A stretch of 64,000 nucleotides of DNA from Parageobacillus thermantarcticus (GCF_900111865.1 NZ_FOJS01000001.1:344930-408929), one strand, 5' to 3'. Shown: positions 8,227 to 17,742, counted from the first letter of the stretch. Notes: a model not told the origin generated them from the letters alone. Program-made: numbers and translations.

Positions 8227-9833
8227 TTTCTGCGGCGCAAAAAGGCAAAGCGATCGCCAAACAGTGAGGAAAGCAGGCCAGACCGGTCGCTGAAAAAGAA
8301 ATACACCGCTGCGCCGATAAGCGCACCAATTGCAACAATGGCGATCGATTCCGCTGCTCCGCCATGATAATGAAGCACCGCTTTCAAAATCATCTGCACA
8401 ATCATCACAAATCCGGACATAAGCGCCGTTAATATCGCCATAAAAATCGTGCGGCGTATGACAAACTGATACCGATAGTTCGTGTATCTTTTAATAATCC
8501 ATAAATTAAAGGAAACCGAAACGAAATAACCGAACATCGTTGCAAGTATCGCGCCGATCGTCGCAAATTTTGTAATCAAAAACGTATTGAGAGAAAGCTT
8601 CACAAGAAGTCCTAACGTTAAGCTGACGACCGAAAAGCGCTGTTGATTAATGCCCTGCAGCACGGCCGCCGTCACAGAAAACAATGCGAACAAAATGGCT
8701 GTCGGCGCATACCAGCGCAACACTTGCTCTCCAAGCGGATCATAGCTATAAAACGCGGCATAAACCGGCCCTGCAAGAACCGCCATGCCGGCAACAGCAG
8801 GCAATGTTAAAAACATTAATACTTGAAACGTCTGGTTTAAATATTTCCGCAACGATTTTCGGTCTCTTTCCACATACGCCTTTGTAATCGTTGGAATTAA
8901 CGTCAAACTAAATGATGTCGCCAGTGTTACCGGAATAATGACGATTTTCTGCGCCCACATATTAAAAATCGAATAAGCATGCTCGGAAATTTTCCCAAGC
9001 CCTATGTTCGCCATCGCATGGTTAAAAGTAAACTGATCAATTAGCTGGTACAGCGGCATCGCCAGACCGACAAAAACGAACGGCGCCGCATAAAGAAACA
9101 ATTCTTTGTACATTTCTTGCAAGGAAAGCGACATTTGTCCGCGATCCCTCTTTAACAAATCGTCAAGATACGGCTTTCGCTTCCACCAATACCAAATGAG
9201 AATCACCAATCCGCCGAGGGCGCCGACAAAAGCGGCAAACGTCGCGACGCTGACGGCGGTGACGAGAGAACCTTCCAACACGCGCAAAACGACGTAACAA
9301 CCGACAAGCAAAAAGGCGATGCGGACGATTTGTTCGACCACTTGCGATAGCGCTGTCGGTCCCATCGACTCATGTCCTTGGAAAAACCCGCGGATTAAGC
9401 TCATGACAGGAACGATAATAAGCGCAAAACTCACCGCGCGAATAACGGTCACAACGTCATCGATAGAATTGACATTGGTCCGTTCATCAATAACAAACGG
9501 AGCAATCCATGGGGCAATCGTATATAAAACAACGCAAGAAACGACGCCGGTAACGATCATTAACCGCAATCCTGACTGAAATAGCACATAACCGATACGA
9601 TACTCTTCCAAAGCGTTATATTTCGACACAAACTTGGAAACCGCCAGCGGCAGCCCTCCCGTAGCGAGGCTAATGAAAATTTGGTACGGCACATATCCAT
9701 ACCCGTAAAGCGCGCCGCCTTGCTCCCCCACAAGTCGATAAAACGGAATGACGTAAATTAAACCGAGAATGCGCGACAGCATGACACCGGCTGTTAAAAT
9801 AAACGTCCCGCGCAATAATTTCGACGTAGACAT
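8208..9833 (-). CDS. ytgP: Lipid II flippase, YtgP/MurJ (MVF/PST family)
   Basis: 541-aa membrane protein with about 14 hydrophobic segments, of the MOP superfamily. B. subtilis YtgP is the MurJ-type flippase that moves lipid II across the membrane for peptidoglycan synthesis. The N-terminal segment LLRGTFILTAGVMLSRILGL carries the conserved Arg pair of the first helix, and the length matches the B. subtilis protein. ATG at 9833 has AAGGGA at normal spacing. The C terminus is a basic cytoplasmic tail (FLRRRKEKKAV). It is transcribed alone, ending in the terminator shared with the preceding small gene, and is divergent from ytfP. Confidence 0.92.
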   Translation of the reverse strand: MSTSKLLRGTFILTAGVMLSRILGLIYVIPFYRLVGEQGGALYGYGYVPYQIFISLATGGLPLAVSKFVSKYNALEEYRIGYVLFQSGLRLMIVTGVVSCVVLYTIAPWIAPFVIDERTNVNSIDDVVTVIRAVSFALIIVPVMSLIRGFFQGHESMGPTALSQVVEQIVRIAFLLVGCYVVLRVLEGSLVTAVSVATFAAFVGALGGLVILIWYWWKRKPYLDDLLKRDRGQMSLSLQEMYKELFLYAAPFVFVGLAMPLYQLIDQFTFNHAMANIGLGKISEHAYSIFNMWAQKIVIIPVTLATSFSLTLIPTITKAYVERDRKSLRKYLNQTFQVLMFLTLPAVAGMAVLAGPVYAAFYSYDPLGEQVLRWYAPTAILFALFSVTAAVLQGINQQRFSVVSLTLGLLVKLSLNTFLITKFATIGAILATMFGYFVSVSFNLWIIKRYTNYRYQFVIRRTIFMAILTALMSGFVMIVQMILKAVLHYHGGAAESIAIVAIGALIGAAVYFFFSDRSGLLSSLFGDRFAFLRRRKEKKAV

Positions 9834-9957
9834 AGGATCCCTTCCCTAACTTGATCGCATTGAAAATAATAACTATGTTATTTTATCATATTTTTGATAA
9901 AGTCGAGAAATTTTCCCCCGCTCCATTATAATCAAGACGGAAAGGATCGTGAAGAAA

Positions 9958-11232
9958 ATGATATATGAAGTCGTCGTTATCGGGGGAGGACCGTCGGGAT
10001 TAATGGCGGCAATTGGCGCTGCGGAACAAGGGGCGAACGTGCTTCTTATCGAAAAAGGAAGCAAGCTAGGGCGAAAGCTCGCTATTTCCGGCGGCGGGCG
10101 CTGCAATGTAACGAACCGGCTTCCTGTCGAAGAAATCATTAAACACATTCCGGGAAACGGACGGTTTTTATACAGCGCTTTTTCCGAATTCAATAATGAA
10201 GATATCATTCGCTTTTTTGAACGATTAGGCGTACAGCTAAAAGAAGAGGATCATGGCCGCATGTTTCCGGTAACCGATAGCGCGCAGTCTGTCGTGCAAG
10301 CGCTAGTGAACGAGCTAAGACGGTTGCATGTAGATGTCCGGCTTAACACGCCGGTGGCCGACGTTGAGTACGCGCACGGAAAAGCGATAGGCGTAACGCT
10401 AAAAAGCGGTGAATTCATTGATGCAAAAGCCGTCGTTGTCGCCGTTGGCGGCAAATCCGTTCCGCAAACAGGCTCGACGGGCGACGGCTATGCTTGGGCG
10501 GAAAAAGCGGGGCATACGATCACCGAGCTGTTTCCGACCGAAGTGCCGATTACATCAAACGAACCGTTCATTCAAGAACGGACGCTGCAAGGATTGTCGC
10601 TGCGCGACGTCGCTTTAAGCGTCTTAAAACCAAACGGAAAACCGATCATCACCCATCGGATGGACATGCTGTTTACCCATTTTGGCATTTCCGGCCCCGC
10701 CGCCCTGCGCTGCAGCCAATTTGTCGTCAAAGCGTTAAAAAAATACGGGACAAATTCCGTCGCGATGAGCATTGACTCGCTTCCTGACCAAAATAAGGAA
10801 GAGCTGTTTCAGTATATTGCCCATTTATGCAAAGAAGAGCCTAAAAAAGCCATCAAAAACGTGTTGAAAGTGTTGCTACCGGAACGATACGTCTTATTTT
10901 TGCTAGAACGAAGCAACATCGATCCGCAAACACCGGCTGGAATGCTCGCGCACGAAAAAATTCGAACGTTCGTTCATCAATGTAAACAATTTACGTTTCA
11001 CGTTCACGGCACATTGCCGTTAGAAAAAGCGTTCGTCACCGGCGGAGGCGTTTCCGTCAAAGAAATTCACCCGAAAAAAATGGCTTCGAAATTAATGGAG
11101 GGGCTTTATTTTTGCGGCGAAATTTTGGACATTCACGGCTATACGGGAGGATATAACATTACAGCAGCCCTTGTTACCGGAAGGCTTGCCGGAGTGAACG
11201 CAGCATTGCATGCAATGTCTTTAAGGACCTAA
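9958..11232 (+). CDS. ytfP: HI0933-family FAD-dependent oxidoreductase
   Basis: 424-aa flavoprotein of the HI0933/YtfP family. The dinucleotide-binding motif [18 protein letters not shown] is at the N terminus, followed by [16 protein letters not shown], which is diagnostic of the family. The C-terminal segment [19 protein letters not shown] closes the FAD site. Its physiological reaction is not known. ATG at 9958 is preferred with AAAGGA 11 bases upstream; the in-frame GTG at 9949 is too close to that site. The stop codon lies in a perfect hairpin shared with cse60. Confidence 0.9.
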   Translation: MIYEVVVIGGGPSGLMAAIGAAEQGANVLLIEKGSKLGRKLAISGGGRCNVTNRLPVEEIIKHIPGNGRFLYSAFSEFNNEDIIRFFERLGVQLKEEDHGRMFPVTDSAQSVVQALVNELRRLHVDVRLNTPVADVEYAHGKAIGVTLKSGEFIDAKAVVVAVGGKSVPQTGSTGDGYAWAEKAGHTITELFPTEVPITSNEPFIQERTLQGLSLRDVALSVLKPNGKPIITHRMDMLFTHFGISGPAALRCSQFVVKALKKYGTNSVAMSIDSLPDQNKEELFQYIAHLCKEEPKKAIKNVLKVLLPERYVLFLLERSNIDPQTPAGMLAHEKIRTFVHQCKQFTFHVHGTLPLEKAFVTGGGVSVKEIHPKKMASKLMEGLYFCGEILDIHGYTGGYNITAALVTGRLAGVNAALHAMSLRT

Positions 11233-11249
11233 CGGGCTACGTTAGGTCC
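11225..11249. terminator. Hairpin holding the stop codons of ytfP and cse60
   Basis: Perfect 10-bp stem (GGACCTAACG with CGTTAGGTCC) and a 5-base loop between convergent genes. Both stop codons are inside the stem. There is no long T run on either side, so termination efficiency is uncertain. Confidence 0.6.
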
Positions 11250-11421
11250 GATAAATGACCATCGCCGAAAAGCAATAAATTTGCTCTCCTTCTGATTCCA
11301 TCAAGGCGACATCATATTTCACGTCGATCAGCTGCCCTTCTTTTAGTTTGGACAAAAACGTATTCACTGCTCGCTCCAAATCTTTTTCATGCTCTTCGTC
11401 GAACAGCTTCACTTTATACAT
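11242..11421 (-). CDS. cse60: Sporulation protein Cse60
   Basis: 59-aa protein beginning MYKVKLFDEEHEKDLERAVN and ending with the conserved IYCFSAMVIYRT. This matches B. subtilis Cse60 (YteV), a small protein made in the mother cell under sigma-E, and the position next to ytfP is also the same. The biochemical role is unknown. ATG at 11421 is preceded by AAGGGGGG. I could not place a convincing sigma-E promoter in the A/T-rich DNA upstream. Confidence 0.88.
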   Translation of the reverse strand: MYKVKLFDEEHEKDLERAVNTFLSKLKEGQLIDVKYDVALMESEGEQIYCFSAMVIYRT

Positions 11422-11538
11422 TGTTACGTCCCCCCTTATTATCGCCGCCTTTCATTTACTCATTTCTTTTACAAAGAAAAAATTCCTTCACTCTTCGCTG
11501 ATAAAAATTTATAATCATTTTTATGAGTAGCTGTTTGC

Positions 11539-11585
11539 AAAAAAAGCGTTTGCCTGTTTCCATGTTGAAACAGACAAACGCTTTT
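11539..11585 (-). terminator. Terminator of the rhodanese gene
   Basis: Long hairpin: AAAAGCGTTTG and CTGTTTC pair with GAAACAG and CAAACGCTTTT across one mismatch and a 6-base loop. The T run is on the minus strand, 45 bp after the ytwF stop. Confidence 0.88.
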
Positions 11586-11630
11586 CACTTTGCGCATTGA
11601 TCGTCTTTCAGCCTATTCGCAACATTGACG

Positions 11631-11945
11631 TTACTTTTTCGGAACGGTATCTCCTTCCCATTCGAGCATGCCGCCGACCATATTGCAGACGCGATAACCT
11701 AATTCCTGCAAATAGCGGCAAACATTTTCGCTGCGGCGCCCGGAGCGGCACACGAAAATGTACTCTTCCTCTTTATTGAACTCATCGAGCCGGTTTGGAA
11801 TGTCTCCCATTTTAATATGTTTTGCGCCTGGAATCATACCGAGCGCCACTTCCTCGTCTTCGCGCACGTCCACGATGTTTAGCTTTTCGCCGCGCTCAAG
11901 TTTTTCTTTTAATTCCGCCGCCGTAATTTCCTTAATTTCTTCCAT
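11631..11945 (-). CDS. ytwF: Single-domain rhodanese (sulfurtransferase)
   Basis: 104-aa single rhodanese domain. NIVDVREDEEVALGMIPGAKHI is the CH2A-type motif, and the active-site loop CRSGRRSENVC carries the persulfide-forming cysteine. Such proteins pass sulfane sulfur to acceptors; the partner is unknown. The length and the neighbour leuS fit B. subtilis YtwF. ATG at 11945 follows GAAAGGAG. The gene is 56 bp after leuS on the same strand, so readthrough is possible. The hairpin between the two has its T run in the opposite direction. Confidence 0.87.
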   Translation of the reverse strand: MEEIKEITAAELKEKLERGEKLNIVDVREDEEVALGMIPGAKHIKMGDIPNRLDEFNKEEEYIFVCRSGRRSENVCRYLQELGYRVCNMVGGMLEWEGDTVPKK

Positions 11946-11969
11946 ACGTCGAATCTCCTTTCAATGATG

Positions 11970-11999
11970 CGCCCCTCGCGAAAAGGAGGGGCGTTTTTT
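11970..11999 (+). terminator. Hairpin with T run pointing against leuS
   Basis: CGCCCCTC/GAGGGGCG perfect 8-bp stem followed by TTTTTT on the plus strand, where no plus-strand gene ends. As a canonical terminator it would stop antisense transcripts entering the leuS 3' end. For leuS itself the hairpin lacks a T tail. Confidence 0.6.
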
Positions 12000-12001
12000 G
12001 A

Positions 12002-14419
12002 TCAGTTTGCCACAATGTTGACTAGTTTTCCCGGCACCGTAATCACTTTACGCACTGTTTTTCCCGCGATATGTTCTTGAACTTTCTCGTCTTGCATCGC
12101 CGCTTGTTCCAGCTCTTCTTTCGATAGGTCTGCGCGCACATGCAGTTTTGCTCTTACTTTTCCGTTCACTTGGACGACAATTTCGACTTCCTCTTCGACT
12201 AATTTTGACTCGTCATACGTCGGCCATGGCTCATATGCGATCGTATCGTTATGGCCAAGTTTTTCCCATAATTCTTCCCCGATGTGCGGGCAAACCGGCG
12301 ACAATAGTTTCACAAATCCTTCCATATATTCTTTCGGCAATTCCGGCGCTTTATACGCTTCATTTATAAACACCATTAACTGCGAAATCGCCGTATTAAA
12401 GCGAAGCGCTTCGTAATCTTCCGTCACTTTTTTCACCGTTTGATGATAGACGCGCTCAAGCGTATCCGTTTCTGGATTTTCGACAATTTTCGGATTCAAC
12501 TCGCCATTTTCTTGGACAAATAGGCGCCAAACACGGTCTAGGAAGCGGCGCGCCCCGTCCAATCCTTTTGTCGACCAAGCGATCGACGCTTCAAGCGGCC
12601 CCATGAACATTTCGTACAAACGCAGCGTATCGGCGCCGTGGCTTTCGATAATATCGTCCGGGTTGACGACATTTCCTTTCGATTTGCTCATCTTTTCGTT
12701 GTTTTCCCCAAGAATCATTCCTTGGTTAAATAGTTTTTGGAACGGCTCTTTTGTCGGTACGACGCCGATGTCGTATAAAAACTTATGCCAAAAACGCGCG
12801 TACAATAAGTGAAGCACCGCATGCTCCGCCCCGCCGATATACACGTCAACCGGCAGCCATTTTTTCAATTTTTCTGGATCGGCAAGCTGCTTGTCGTTAT
12901 GCGGGTCAATATAGCGCAAATAATACCAGCAGCTTCCTGCCCATTGCGGCATCGTGTTTGTTTCGCGGCGCCCTTTTTTGCCCGTTTTCGGATCGACGAC
13001 ATTGACCCATTCTTCGATGTTCGCAAGCGGCGATTCTCCCGTGCCTGATGGTTTGATTTGATCTGTTTTCGGCAGCTTTAACGGTAGCTCCTCTTCCGGC
13101 ACCGGCGTCATCGTGCCATCTTCCCAATGGATGATCGGAATCGGTTCGCCCCAGTAGCGCTGGCGGCTGAACAGCCAGTCGCGAAGGCGGTACGACACTT
13201 TCTTTTGCCCTTTTCCGTTTGCTTCTAGCCATTCAATCATTTTTTTGATCGCTTCTTCTTTGTTTAGGCCGTTTAAGAAATCGGAGTTAATATGCTCTCC
13301 GTCGCCTGTGTAAGCCTCTTTCGTAATATCGCCGCCGGCGACGACTTCCTTGATCGGCAAGTTAAATTTTTTCGCAAATTCGTAGTCGCGCTCATCATGC
13401 GCCGGCACTGCCATGATCGCACCCGTGCCGTAGCTCATTAGCACATAATCGGCGATCCAAATCGGAAGTTTTTCGCCATTCACTGGATTAATGGCGTAAG
13501 CGCCCGTAAATACCCCTGTTTTTTCTTTCGCTAAATCGGTGCGTTCAAGATCGCTTTTGCTTTTAATGGAATCTAAATATGCTTCTACCGCCGCTTTTTG
13601 CTCCGGAGTCGTAATTTTTTCGACAAGCGGATGTTCAGGCGCCAACACGGTGTACGTTGCGCCAAACAGCGTATCTGGGCGGGTCGTAAAGACAGTGAAC
13701 GTTTCATCATGCCCATCAATTTCAAAGCGAATTTCCGCGCCTTCTGAACGCCCGATCCAGTTTCGCTGCATTTCCTTGATGCTTTCCGGCCAATCCAATT
13801 CTTCCAAGTCTTCCAAAAGGCGGTCTGCATATGCCGTAATGCGAAGCATCCATTGTTTCATCGGCTTGCGGATGACTGGATGGCCGCCTCGTTCGCTTCT
13901 GCCGTTAATGACTTCTTCGTTGGCGAGCACTGTTCCTAACGCCGGGCACCAGTTGACCGGGACTTCATCCATATAGGCCAAGCCTTTTTCGTACAGCTTC
14001 AAGAAAATCCATTGCGTCCATTTATAGTAATTTGGATCAGTCGTATTGATTTCCCGATCCCAATCGTACGAAAATCCTAATGATTTAATTTGGCGGCGGA
14101 ACGTATTAATGTTTTTTTCGGTAAATTCCGCGGGGTCGTTTCCGGTATCAAGGGCGTACTGCTCCGCCGGCAAGCCGAACGCGTCCCATCCCATCGGATG
14201 AAGCACGTTATAGCCTTGCATTCGTTTCATCCGCGCTAAAATATCCGTTGCCGTGTAGCCTTCCGGATGGCCGACGTGCAGCCCTGCACCAGACGGATAC
14301 GGAAACATATCCAACACGTAAAATTTCGGTTTGTCGTCATCATCGACCGTTTTAAACGTTTTGTTTTTTTCCCAATAATCTTGCCATTTTTTCTCGATTT
14401 CGCGATGATTAAAGCTCAT
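12002..14419 (-). CDS. leuS: Leucyl-tRNA synthetase
   Basis: Class I synthetase that charges tRNA-Leu. It is 805 aa, the usual length for Bacillaceae. The HIGH motif is HVGH at residues 48-51 and the KMSKS motif is near residue 577 ([11 protein letters not shown]). The CP1 editing domain lies between, with its threonine-rich TRPD segment. ATG at 14419 has GGAGGAAGG just upstream, which excludes the longer in-frame extension. Expression is controlled by the T-box leader at 14470-14731. Confidence 0.97.
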   Translation of the reverse strand: MSFNHREIEKKWQDYWEKNKTFKTVDDDDKPKFYVLDMFPYPSGAGLHVGHPEGYTATDILARMKRMQGYNVLHPMGWDAFGLPAEQYALDTGNDPAEFTEKNINTFRRQIKSLGFSYDWDREINTTDPNYYKWTQWIFLKLYEKGLAYMDEVPVNWCPALGTVLANEEVINGRSERGGHPVIRKPMKQWMLRITAYADRLLEDLEELDWPESIKEMQRNWIGRSEGAEIRFEIDGHDETFTVFTTRPDTLFGATYTVLAPEHPLVEKITTPEQKAAVEAYLDSIKSKSDLERTDLAKEKTGVFTGAYAINPVNGEKLPIWIADYVLMSYGTGAIMAVPAHDERDYEFAKKFNLPIKEVVAGGDITKEAYTGDGEHINSDFLNGLNKEEAIKKMIEWLEANGKGQKKVSYRLRDWLFSRQRYWGEPIPIIHWEDGTMTPVPEEELPLKLPKTDQIKPSGTGESPLANIEEWVNVVDPKTGKKGRRETNTMPQWAGSCWYYLRYIDPHNDKQLADPEKLKKWLPVDVYIGGAEHAVLHLLYARFWHKFLYDIGVVPTKEPFQKLFNQGMILGENNEKMSKSKGNVVNPDDIIESHGADTLRLYEMFMGPLEASIAWSTKGLDGARRFLDRVWRLFVQENGELNPKIVENPETDTLERVYHQTVKKVTEDYEALRFNTAISQLMVFINEAYKAPELPKEYMEGFVKLLSPVCPHIGEELWEKLGHNDTIAYEPWPTYDESKLVEEEVEIVVQVNGKVRAKLHVRADLSKEELEQAAMQDEKVQEHIAGKTVRKVITVPGKLVNIVAN

Positions 14420-14469
14420 TGCCCTTCCTCCTGTCTTTTTTTTCATATGAATCATTGTCGACCAAGATA

Positions 14470-14731
14470 CGTACGAAAAAACCCCCCATCCCAAAAGGGA
14501 CGAGAGGTGAAAATCCCGCGGTACCACCCTTATTAGCACGCGCGGCGCGTGCTCGCTTTCATCATTAACGCAGATTCACGGCGGACATTACGGGGCGAAA
14601 GCCGCTCATGTCCGCAACTCCGAGGCGAGTTCGTGAACAAACTTCGGTTGACTCGCACCGACCGTCAACTCTCTGTTGTCCGTTTTGTTCACTACTACTC
14701 CTCTTCACCGTTATTATCGATATCGTTCGTG
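14470..14731 (-). ncRNA. T-box leader (tRNA-Leu sensing) of leuS
   Basis: The minus strand carries the T-box consensus GGGTGGTACCGCGGG at 14515-14529. A GC-rich terminator hairpin with a T run follows at 14476-14509 (CCUCUCGUCCC pairing with GGGAUGGGGGG). A long stem-I region lies upstream. CUC leucine codons near 14622-14629 are candidates for the specifier. Uncharged tRNA-Leu would bind the specifier and the T-box bulge and favour antitermination. Confidence 0.93.
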
Positions 14732-14736
14732 ATAAT

Positions 14737-14765
14737 ATTTTAAAAAATTTGTCGGTTTATTGCAA
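14737..14765 (-). promoter_or_regulatory. Sigma-A promoter of the leuS leader
   Basis: TTGCAA (14760-14765) and TAAAAT (14737-14742) with an exact 17-base spacer, placing the transcript start at about 14730, just before stem I of the T-box. Confidence 0.7.
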
Positions 14766-14822
14766 GTGCGGGAAAATGGCGCTTATATGTTATATATGTC
14801 GTTTTTATCCGCATGTAGTGAG

Positions 14823-15407
14823 TTATTCGTCTATTTTATGCCACATTTCCGGCGGATTCAACTCATAGATGCCGTTTTCGCGATACATGTAGTTATTCAT
14901 GATAAATTCGCGGCGAATCGTGGCGTAATCTTCATGGAATTTTTTAATGTGCTCATTAATTTCTTTTTCTGTATACCGTTTTCCCGGTTTCAACCCTTTT
15001 AGCATATGCTCAAGCACAATCAATTTCTTCTTTCTTTGCGCCGGAATATTTTTTAAGCGGCCGTCGCTTGTAAAAAAGTTGTCGATCACTTTTTGGCGTT
15101 CTACAAATTTCTCTTTCATTTCTTTTTTCACCTCGTTTTGTTCAGTTAAATCAAGCAATGCGTGCGCATAATGCTGTACTACGGACGGCTGTAAGTAAAA
15201 ATAAATGATGTTTCCATCGCGTCGTTCATAAACGATGTTCACGTCGCGGAGTTTTTTCAGATGATGGGTAATTGTCGCCGGGGTCAATCCAAGTTTTCCG
15301 GCGATTGCTTGACCGTGCAGCGGCCCTTGCGACAGCAGTTTGATAATGCGAAGACGCGTTGGATCGCCAATCGTCTTAAAAAATGTTACTAAACGATGTA
15401 ACTGCAT
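14823..15407 (-). CDS. ArsR-type regulator with DUF2087 domain
   Basis: 194-aa two-domain regulator. Residues 1-85 are an ArsR-like winged helix (FFKTIGDPTRLRIIKLL, then TPATITHHLKKLRDVNIV as recognition helix). Residues 115-190 fit the DUF2087 domain (LKNIPAQRKKKLIVLEHML and YATIRREFIMNNYMYRENG). There is no CxC metal motif in the HTH helix, so it is probably not a classical metal sensor. ATG at 15407 follows GGAGGGG. A perfect 24-bp palindrome 29 bp upstream of the start is a strong autoregulatory operator candidate. The ligand and other targets are unknown. Confidence 0.85.
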   Translation of the reverse strand: MQLHRLVTFFKTIGDPTRLRIIKLLSQGPLHGQAIAGKLGLTPATITHHLKKLRDVNIVYERRDGNIIYFYLQPSVVQHYAHALLDLTEQNEVKKEMKEKFVERQKVIDNFFTSDGRLKNIPAQRKKKLIVLEHMLKGLKPGKRYTEKEINEHIKKFHEDYATIRREFIMNNYMYRENGIYELNPPEMWHKIDE

Positions 15408-15435
15408 GGCTCCCCTCCATATATTTGATAACTAT

Positions 15436-15459
15436 CTAATTAGATATATATCTAATTAG
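15436..15459. promoter_or_regulatory. Perfect 24-bp palindrome, probable operator of the ArsR-DUF2087 regulator
   Basis: Half-site CTAATTAGATAT followed at once by its reverse complement, 24 bp with no mismatch. It lies 29-52 bp upstream of the regulator's start codon, where its promoter should be. Confidence 0.65.
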
Positions 15460-15483
15460 TTGTCCGTTGTCAACCTCTAGCAG

Positions 15484-15517
15484 ATAAAAAATAAGGAGTA
15501 GAGAACATGTCTACTCC
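15484..15517 (-). terminator. Terminator of the ytzC operon
   Basis: GGAGTAGA/TCTACTCC perfect 8-bp stem with a 7-base loop and TTATTTTTT on the minus strand. It separates the ytzC operon from the regulator gene. Confidence 0.85.
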
Positions 15518-15609
15518 ACGGTAACCGTTTGTTTCTGTCTTTAGTACTTTTTTTGGCAATTTTGTGTAGTTCACAAAAAAGCGCTTGTCGATTTCGACAC
15601 TCTTTCCTT

Positions 15610-15774
15610 CTATTTTGCGCGCTGCTTCGCTTTTTGCGGCTGTCCGCCTGTTTGTTCGTACGCTTTTTTCGCTTGTTTTACCGGGTCAACATCTTTTCCT
15701 AATTCGATATCATCGTTGTTGATGCCGTTTCTCGTTTTTTGTTCAGGATTGTTTCGCTTCGAACGTTTTTTCAC
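15610..15774 (-). CDS. Small basic hydrophilic protein, unknown
   Basis: 54-aa protein rich in Lys, Arg, Gln and Asn (starts MKKRSKRNNPEQKTRNG, ends QPQKAKQRAK), with no hydrophobic core and probably disordered. GTG at 15774 has AAGGAGGG 8 bases upstream, and the gene begins 14 bp after the ytzC stop, so it is the second gene of a ytzC operon. Composition and size resemble minor acid-soluble spore proteins, but I do not recognise a family and make no assignment. Confidence 0.7.
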   Translation of the reverse strand: MKKRSKRNNPEQKTRNGINNDDIELGKDVDPVKQAKKAYEQTGGQPQKAKQRAK

Positions 15775-15788
15775 GACGCGCTCCCTCC

Positions 15789-16052
15789 TTAATGATTGAG
15801 CAAAATCATTTCATTTTGCAATTGCTCGAGCTGCAAGCGCATCCGGTGCAATTGTTCGCGCTGTTGCGCATTGCAACTAAGCGCCAAATGCGCCAAATCA
15901 TTTACCGCGTTCTCCAGCATTTGCTGCGCTTGTGCATATTCTATGTCGTTGTAATGTTCTTGCTTTTGCGCCTCTGTATATTGCTCTTTCGCATAACGGA
16001 TGACATCTTCGCAATGCTGGAGAAATTCAGCGACCGATTGCCGCGTTGCCAT
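15789..16052 (-). CDS. ytzC: YtzC family protein (DUF2524)
   Basis: 87-aa helical protein that matches B. subtilis YtzC along its length (MATRQSVAEFLQHCEDVI to QLEQLQNEMILLNH). It is probably a coiled coil, with heptad leucines in the last 40 residues. Function unknown. ATG at 16052 follows GGAGGGA; the longer frame upstream has no ribosome site. It is cotranscribed with the small basic gene downstream and divergent from ytqA. Confidence 0.83.
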   Translation of the reverse strand: MATRQSVAEFLQHCEDVIRYAKEQYTEAQKQEHYNDIEYAQAQQMLENAVNDLAHLALSCNAQQREQLHRMRLQLEQLQNEMILLNH

Positions 16053-16207
16053 AGCATTCCCTCCAACTGTATAATCGTTTATCTCATCTTTTAATGTGTG
16101 CATTTTATTTTGCGGATATCACGTGAATGATTGGCAATAGTCGATTTTTCTTAACAATCATGTTACAATGCTAAAATGATATGATTTTCGATAAGGAGGG
16201 AGCTGTT

Positions 16208-17170
16208 TTGCAACAGCCCAACCCATTTCCATATACAAACGACCATAAACGTTACCATACATGGAACTACCATTTGCGGCAAACGTTTGGCTATAAAGTA
16301 TTTAAAGTCGCTCTTGACGGCGGCTTTGACTGCCCAAACCGCGACGGGACGGTGGCCTATGGCGGCTGCACGTTTTGTAGCGCAGCGGGGTCGGGCGATT
16401 TTGCCGGCAATCGCGCCGATGATCTTGTTACCCAATTTAATCAAATGAAAGAAAAAATGCACAAAAAATGGAAAAACGGAAGATATTTAGCTTATTTTCA
16501 GGCGTTCACGAATACACACGCTCCCGTAGACGTATTGCGGGAAAAATACGAAACTGTCTTAAACTTGGACGGAGTTGTCGGGCTGTCCATCGCCACGCGC
16601 CCGGACTGCCTTCCTGATGATGTCGTCGAATATTTGGCGGAACTGAACGAGCGCACGTATCTATGGATCGAGCTCGGGTTGCAGACGGTCCACGAGCGGA
16701 CGGCGTTGCTGATCAACCGAGCCCACGATTTCCAATGTTTTGTCGATGGAGTCGAAAAACTGCGCAAACATGGGATCCGCGTTTGCGCGCATATTATTAA
16801 CGGGCTGCCGCTTGAGGATTACGATATGATGATGGAAACAGCGAGAACGGTAGCAAGCATGGACATTCAAGGGATCAAAATCCATTTGCTTCATTTATTA
16901 AAAGGGACGCCGATGGTAAAGCAATACGAAAAAGGATTAGTCCAATTTTTGTCATTTGAAGAATACGTAAACCTTGTTTGCGATCAGCTGGAAATTTTGC
17001 CTCCGGAAATGATTGTGCACCGAATTACAGGAGACGGCCCAATCGATTTAATGATCGGACCAATGTGGAGCGTCAACAAATGGGAAGTGTTAAACGCAAT
17101 TGATGCAGAACTTGAACGTCGCGACAGCTATCAAGGGAAGTATTACAAAAAAGAAGTGGTGAAACAATGA
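16208..17170 (+). CDS. ytqA: Radical SAM enzyme YtqA (MnmL, tRNA wobble uridine modification)
   Basis: 320-aa radical SAM protein of the TIGR01212 group. The cluster region is FDCPNRDGTVAYGGCTFCS, where Cys residues bind the 4Fe-4S cluster, followed by AGSGDFAGNR. B. subtilis YtqA has been renamed MnmL and acts with YtqB/MnmM in making the 5-methylaminomethyl group of wobble uridine in Gram-positive bacteria; this is recalled from the literature. The start is TTG at 16208, 5 bases after AAGGAGGGAG. The stop overlaps the ytqB start (ATGA), so the two are translationally coupled. Confidence 0.9.
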   Translation: MQQPNPFPYTNDHKRYHTWNYHLRQTFGYKVFKVALDGGFDCPNRDGTVAYGGCTFCSAAGSGDFAGNRADDLVTQFNQMKEKMHKKWKNGRYLAYFQAFTNTHAPVDVLREKYETVLNLDGVVGLSIATRPDCLPDDVVEYLAELNERTYLWIELGLQTVHERTALLINRAHDFQCFVDGVEKLRKHGIRVCAHIINGLPLEDYDMMMETARTVASMDIQGIKIHLLHLLKGTPMVKQYEKGLVQFLSFEEYVNLVCDQLEILPPEMIVHRITGDGPIDLMIGPMWSVNKWEVLNAIDAELERRDSYQGKYYKKEVVKQ

Positions 17171-17742
17171 AATTGGCGAAAATTCTCCCTTTTACGCGAA
17201 CGTTGATGGACCTCGCCGTGAACGAAGGGGATATCGCCGTCGACGCCACGGTCGGAAACGGGCATGATACGCTTTATTTGGCACAGCGCGTAGGAGAATC
17301 CGGCCACGTGTTCGGCTTTGACATTCAAAAAGAAGCGATTGCGGCAACCACCGCCCGCCTTCAAGAACATAACATGTTAAAGCGGGTGACGTTATTTCAA
17401 GCAAGCCACGATCAACTGATCGAAAAAATTCCCGCTATTTATCATGGCCGCATCACCGGGGCGATGTTTAACCTCGGCTACTTGCCTGGCGGCGATAAAC
17501 GGATTGTAACAAAACCGGATTCCACGATCCGCGCCATTGAACAATTGCTACAAATTATGGCGAAAGAGGGAATCATCGTCATCGTCGTTTATCATGGCCA
17601 TCCAGAAGGCGCAGTCGAACGCGACGCGCTTCTTCACTACACAAAAGCGATAGACCAAAAGCGGGCTCACGTATTAAAATATGAATTTATCAACCAAATG
17701 AATAACCCGCCCTTTATTATCGCGCTCGAAAAACGATCGTGA
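17167..17742 (+). CDS. ytqB: tRNA methyltransferase YtqB (MnmM)
   Basis: 191-aa class I SAM-dependent methyltransferase. The SAM-binding motif is DATVGNGHDTLYLAQ near residue 24, with an acidic end of strand 2 (FGFDIQKEA) and an NLGYLPGGDK motif IV near residue 97. In B. subtilis YtqB (MnmM) methylates aminomethyl(thio)uridine at tRNA position 34. It overlaps ytqA by 4 bases and ends in a hairpin shared with convergent ytpB. Confidence 0.9.
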   Translation: MKLAKILPFTRTLMDLAVNEGDIAVDATVGNGHDTLYLAQRVGESGHVFGFDIQKEAIAATTARLQEHNMLKRVTLFQASHDQLIEKIPAIYHGRITGAMFNLGYLPGGDKRIVTKPDSTIRAIEQLLQIMAKEGIIVIVVYHGHPEGAVERDALLHYTKAIDQKRAHVLKYEFINQMNNPPFIIALEKRS

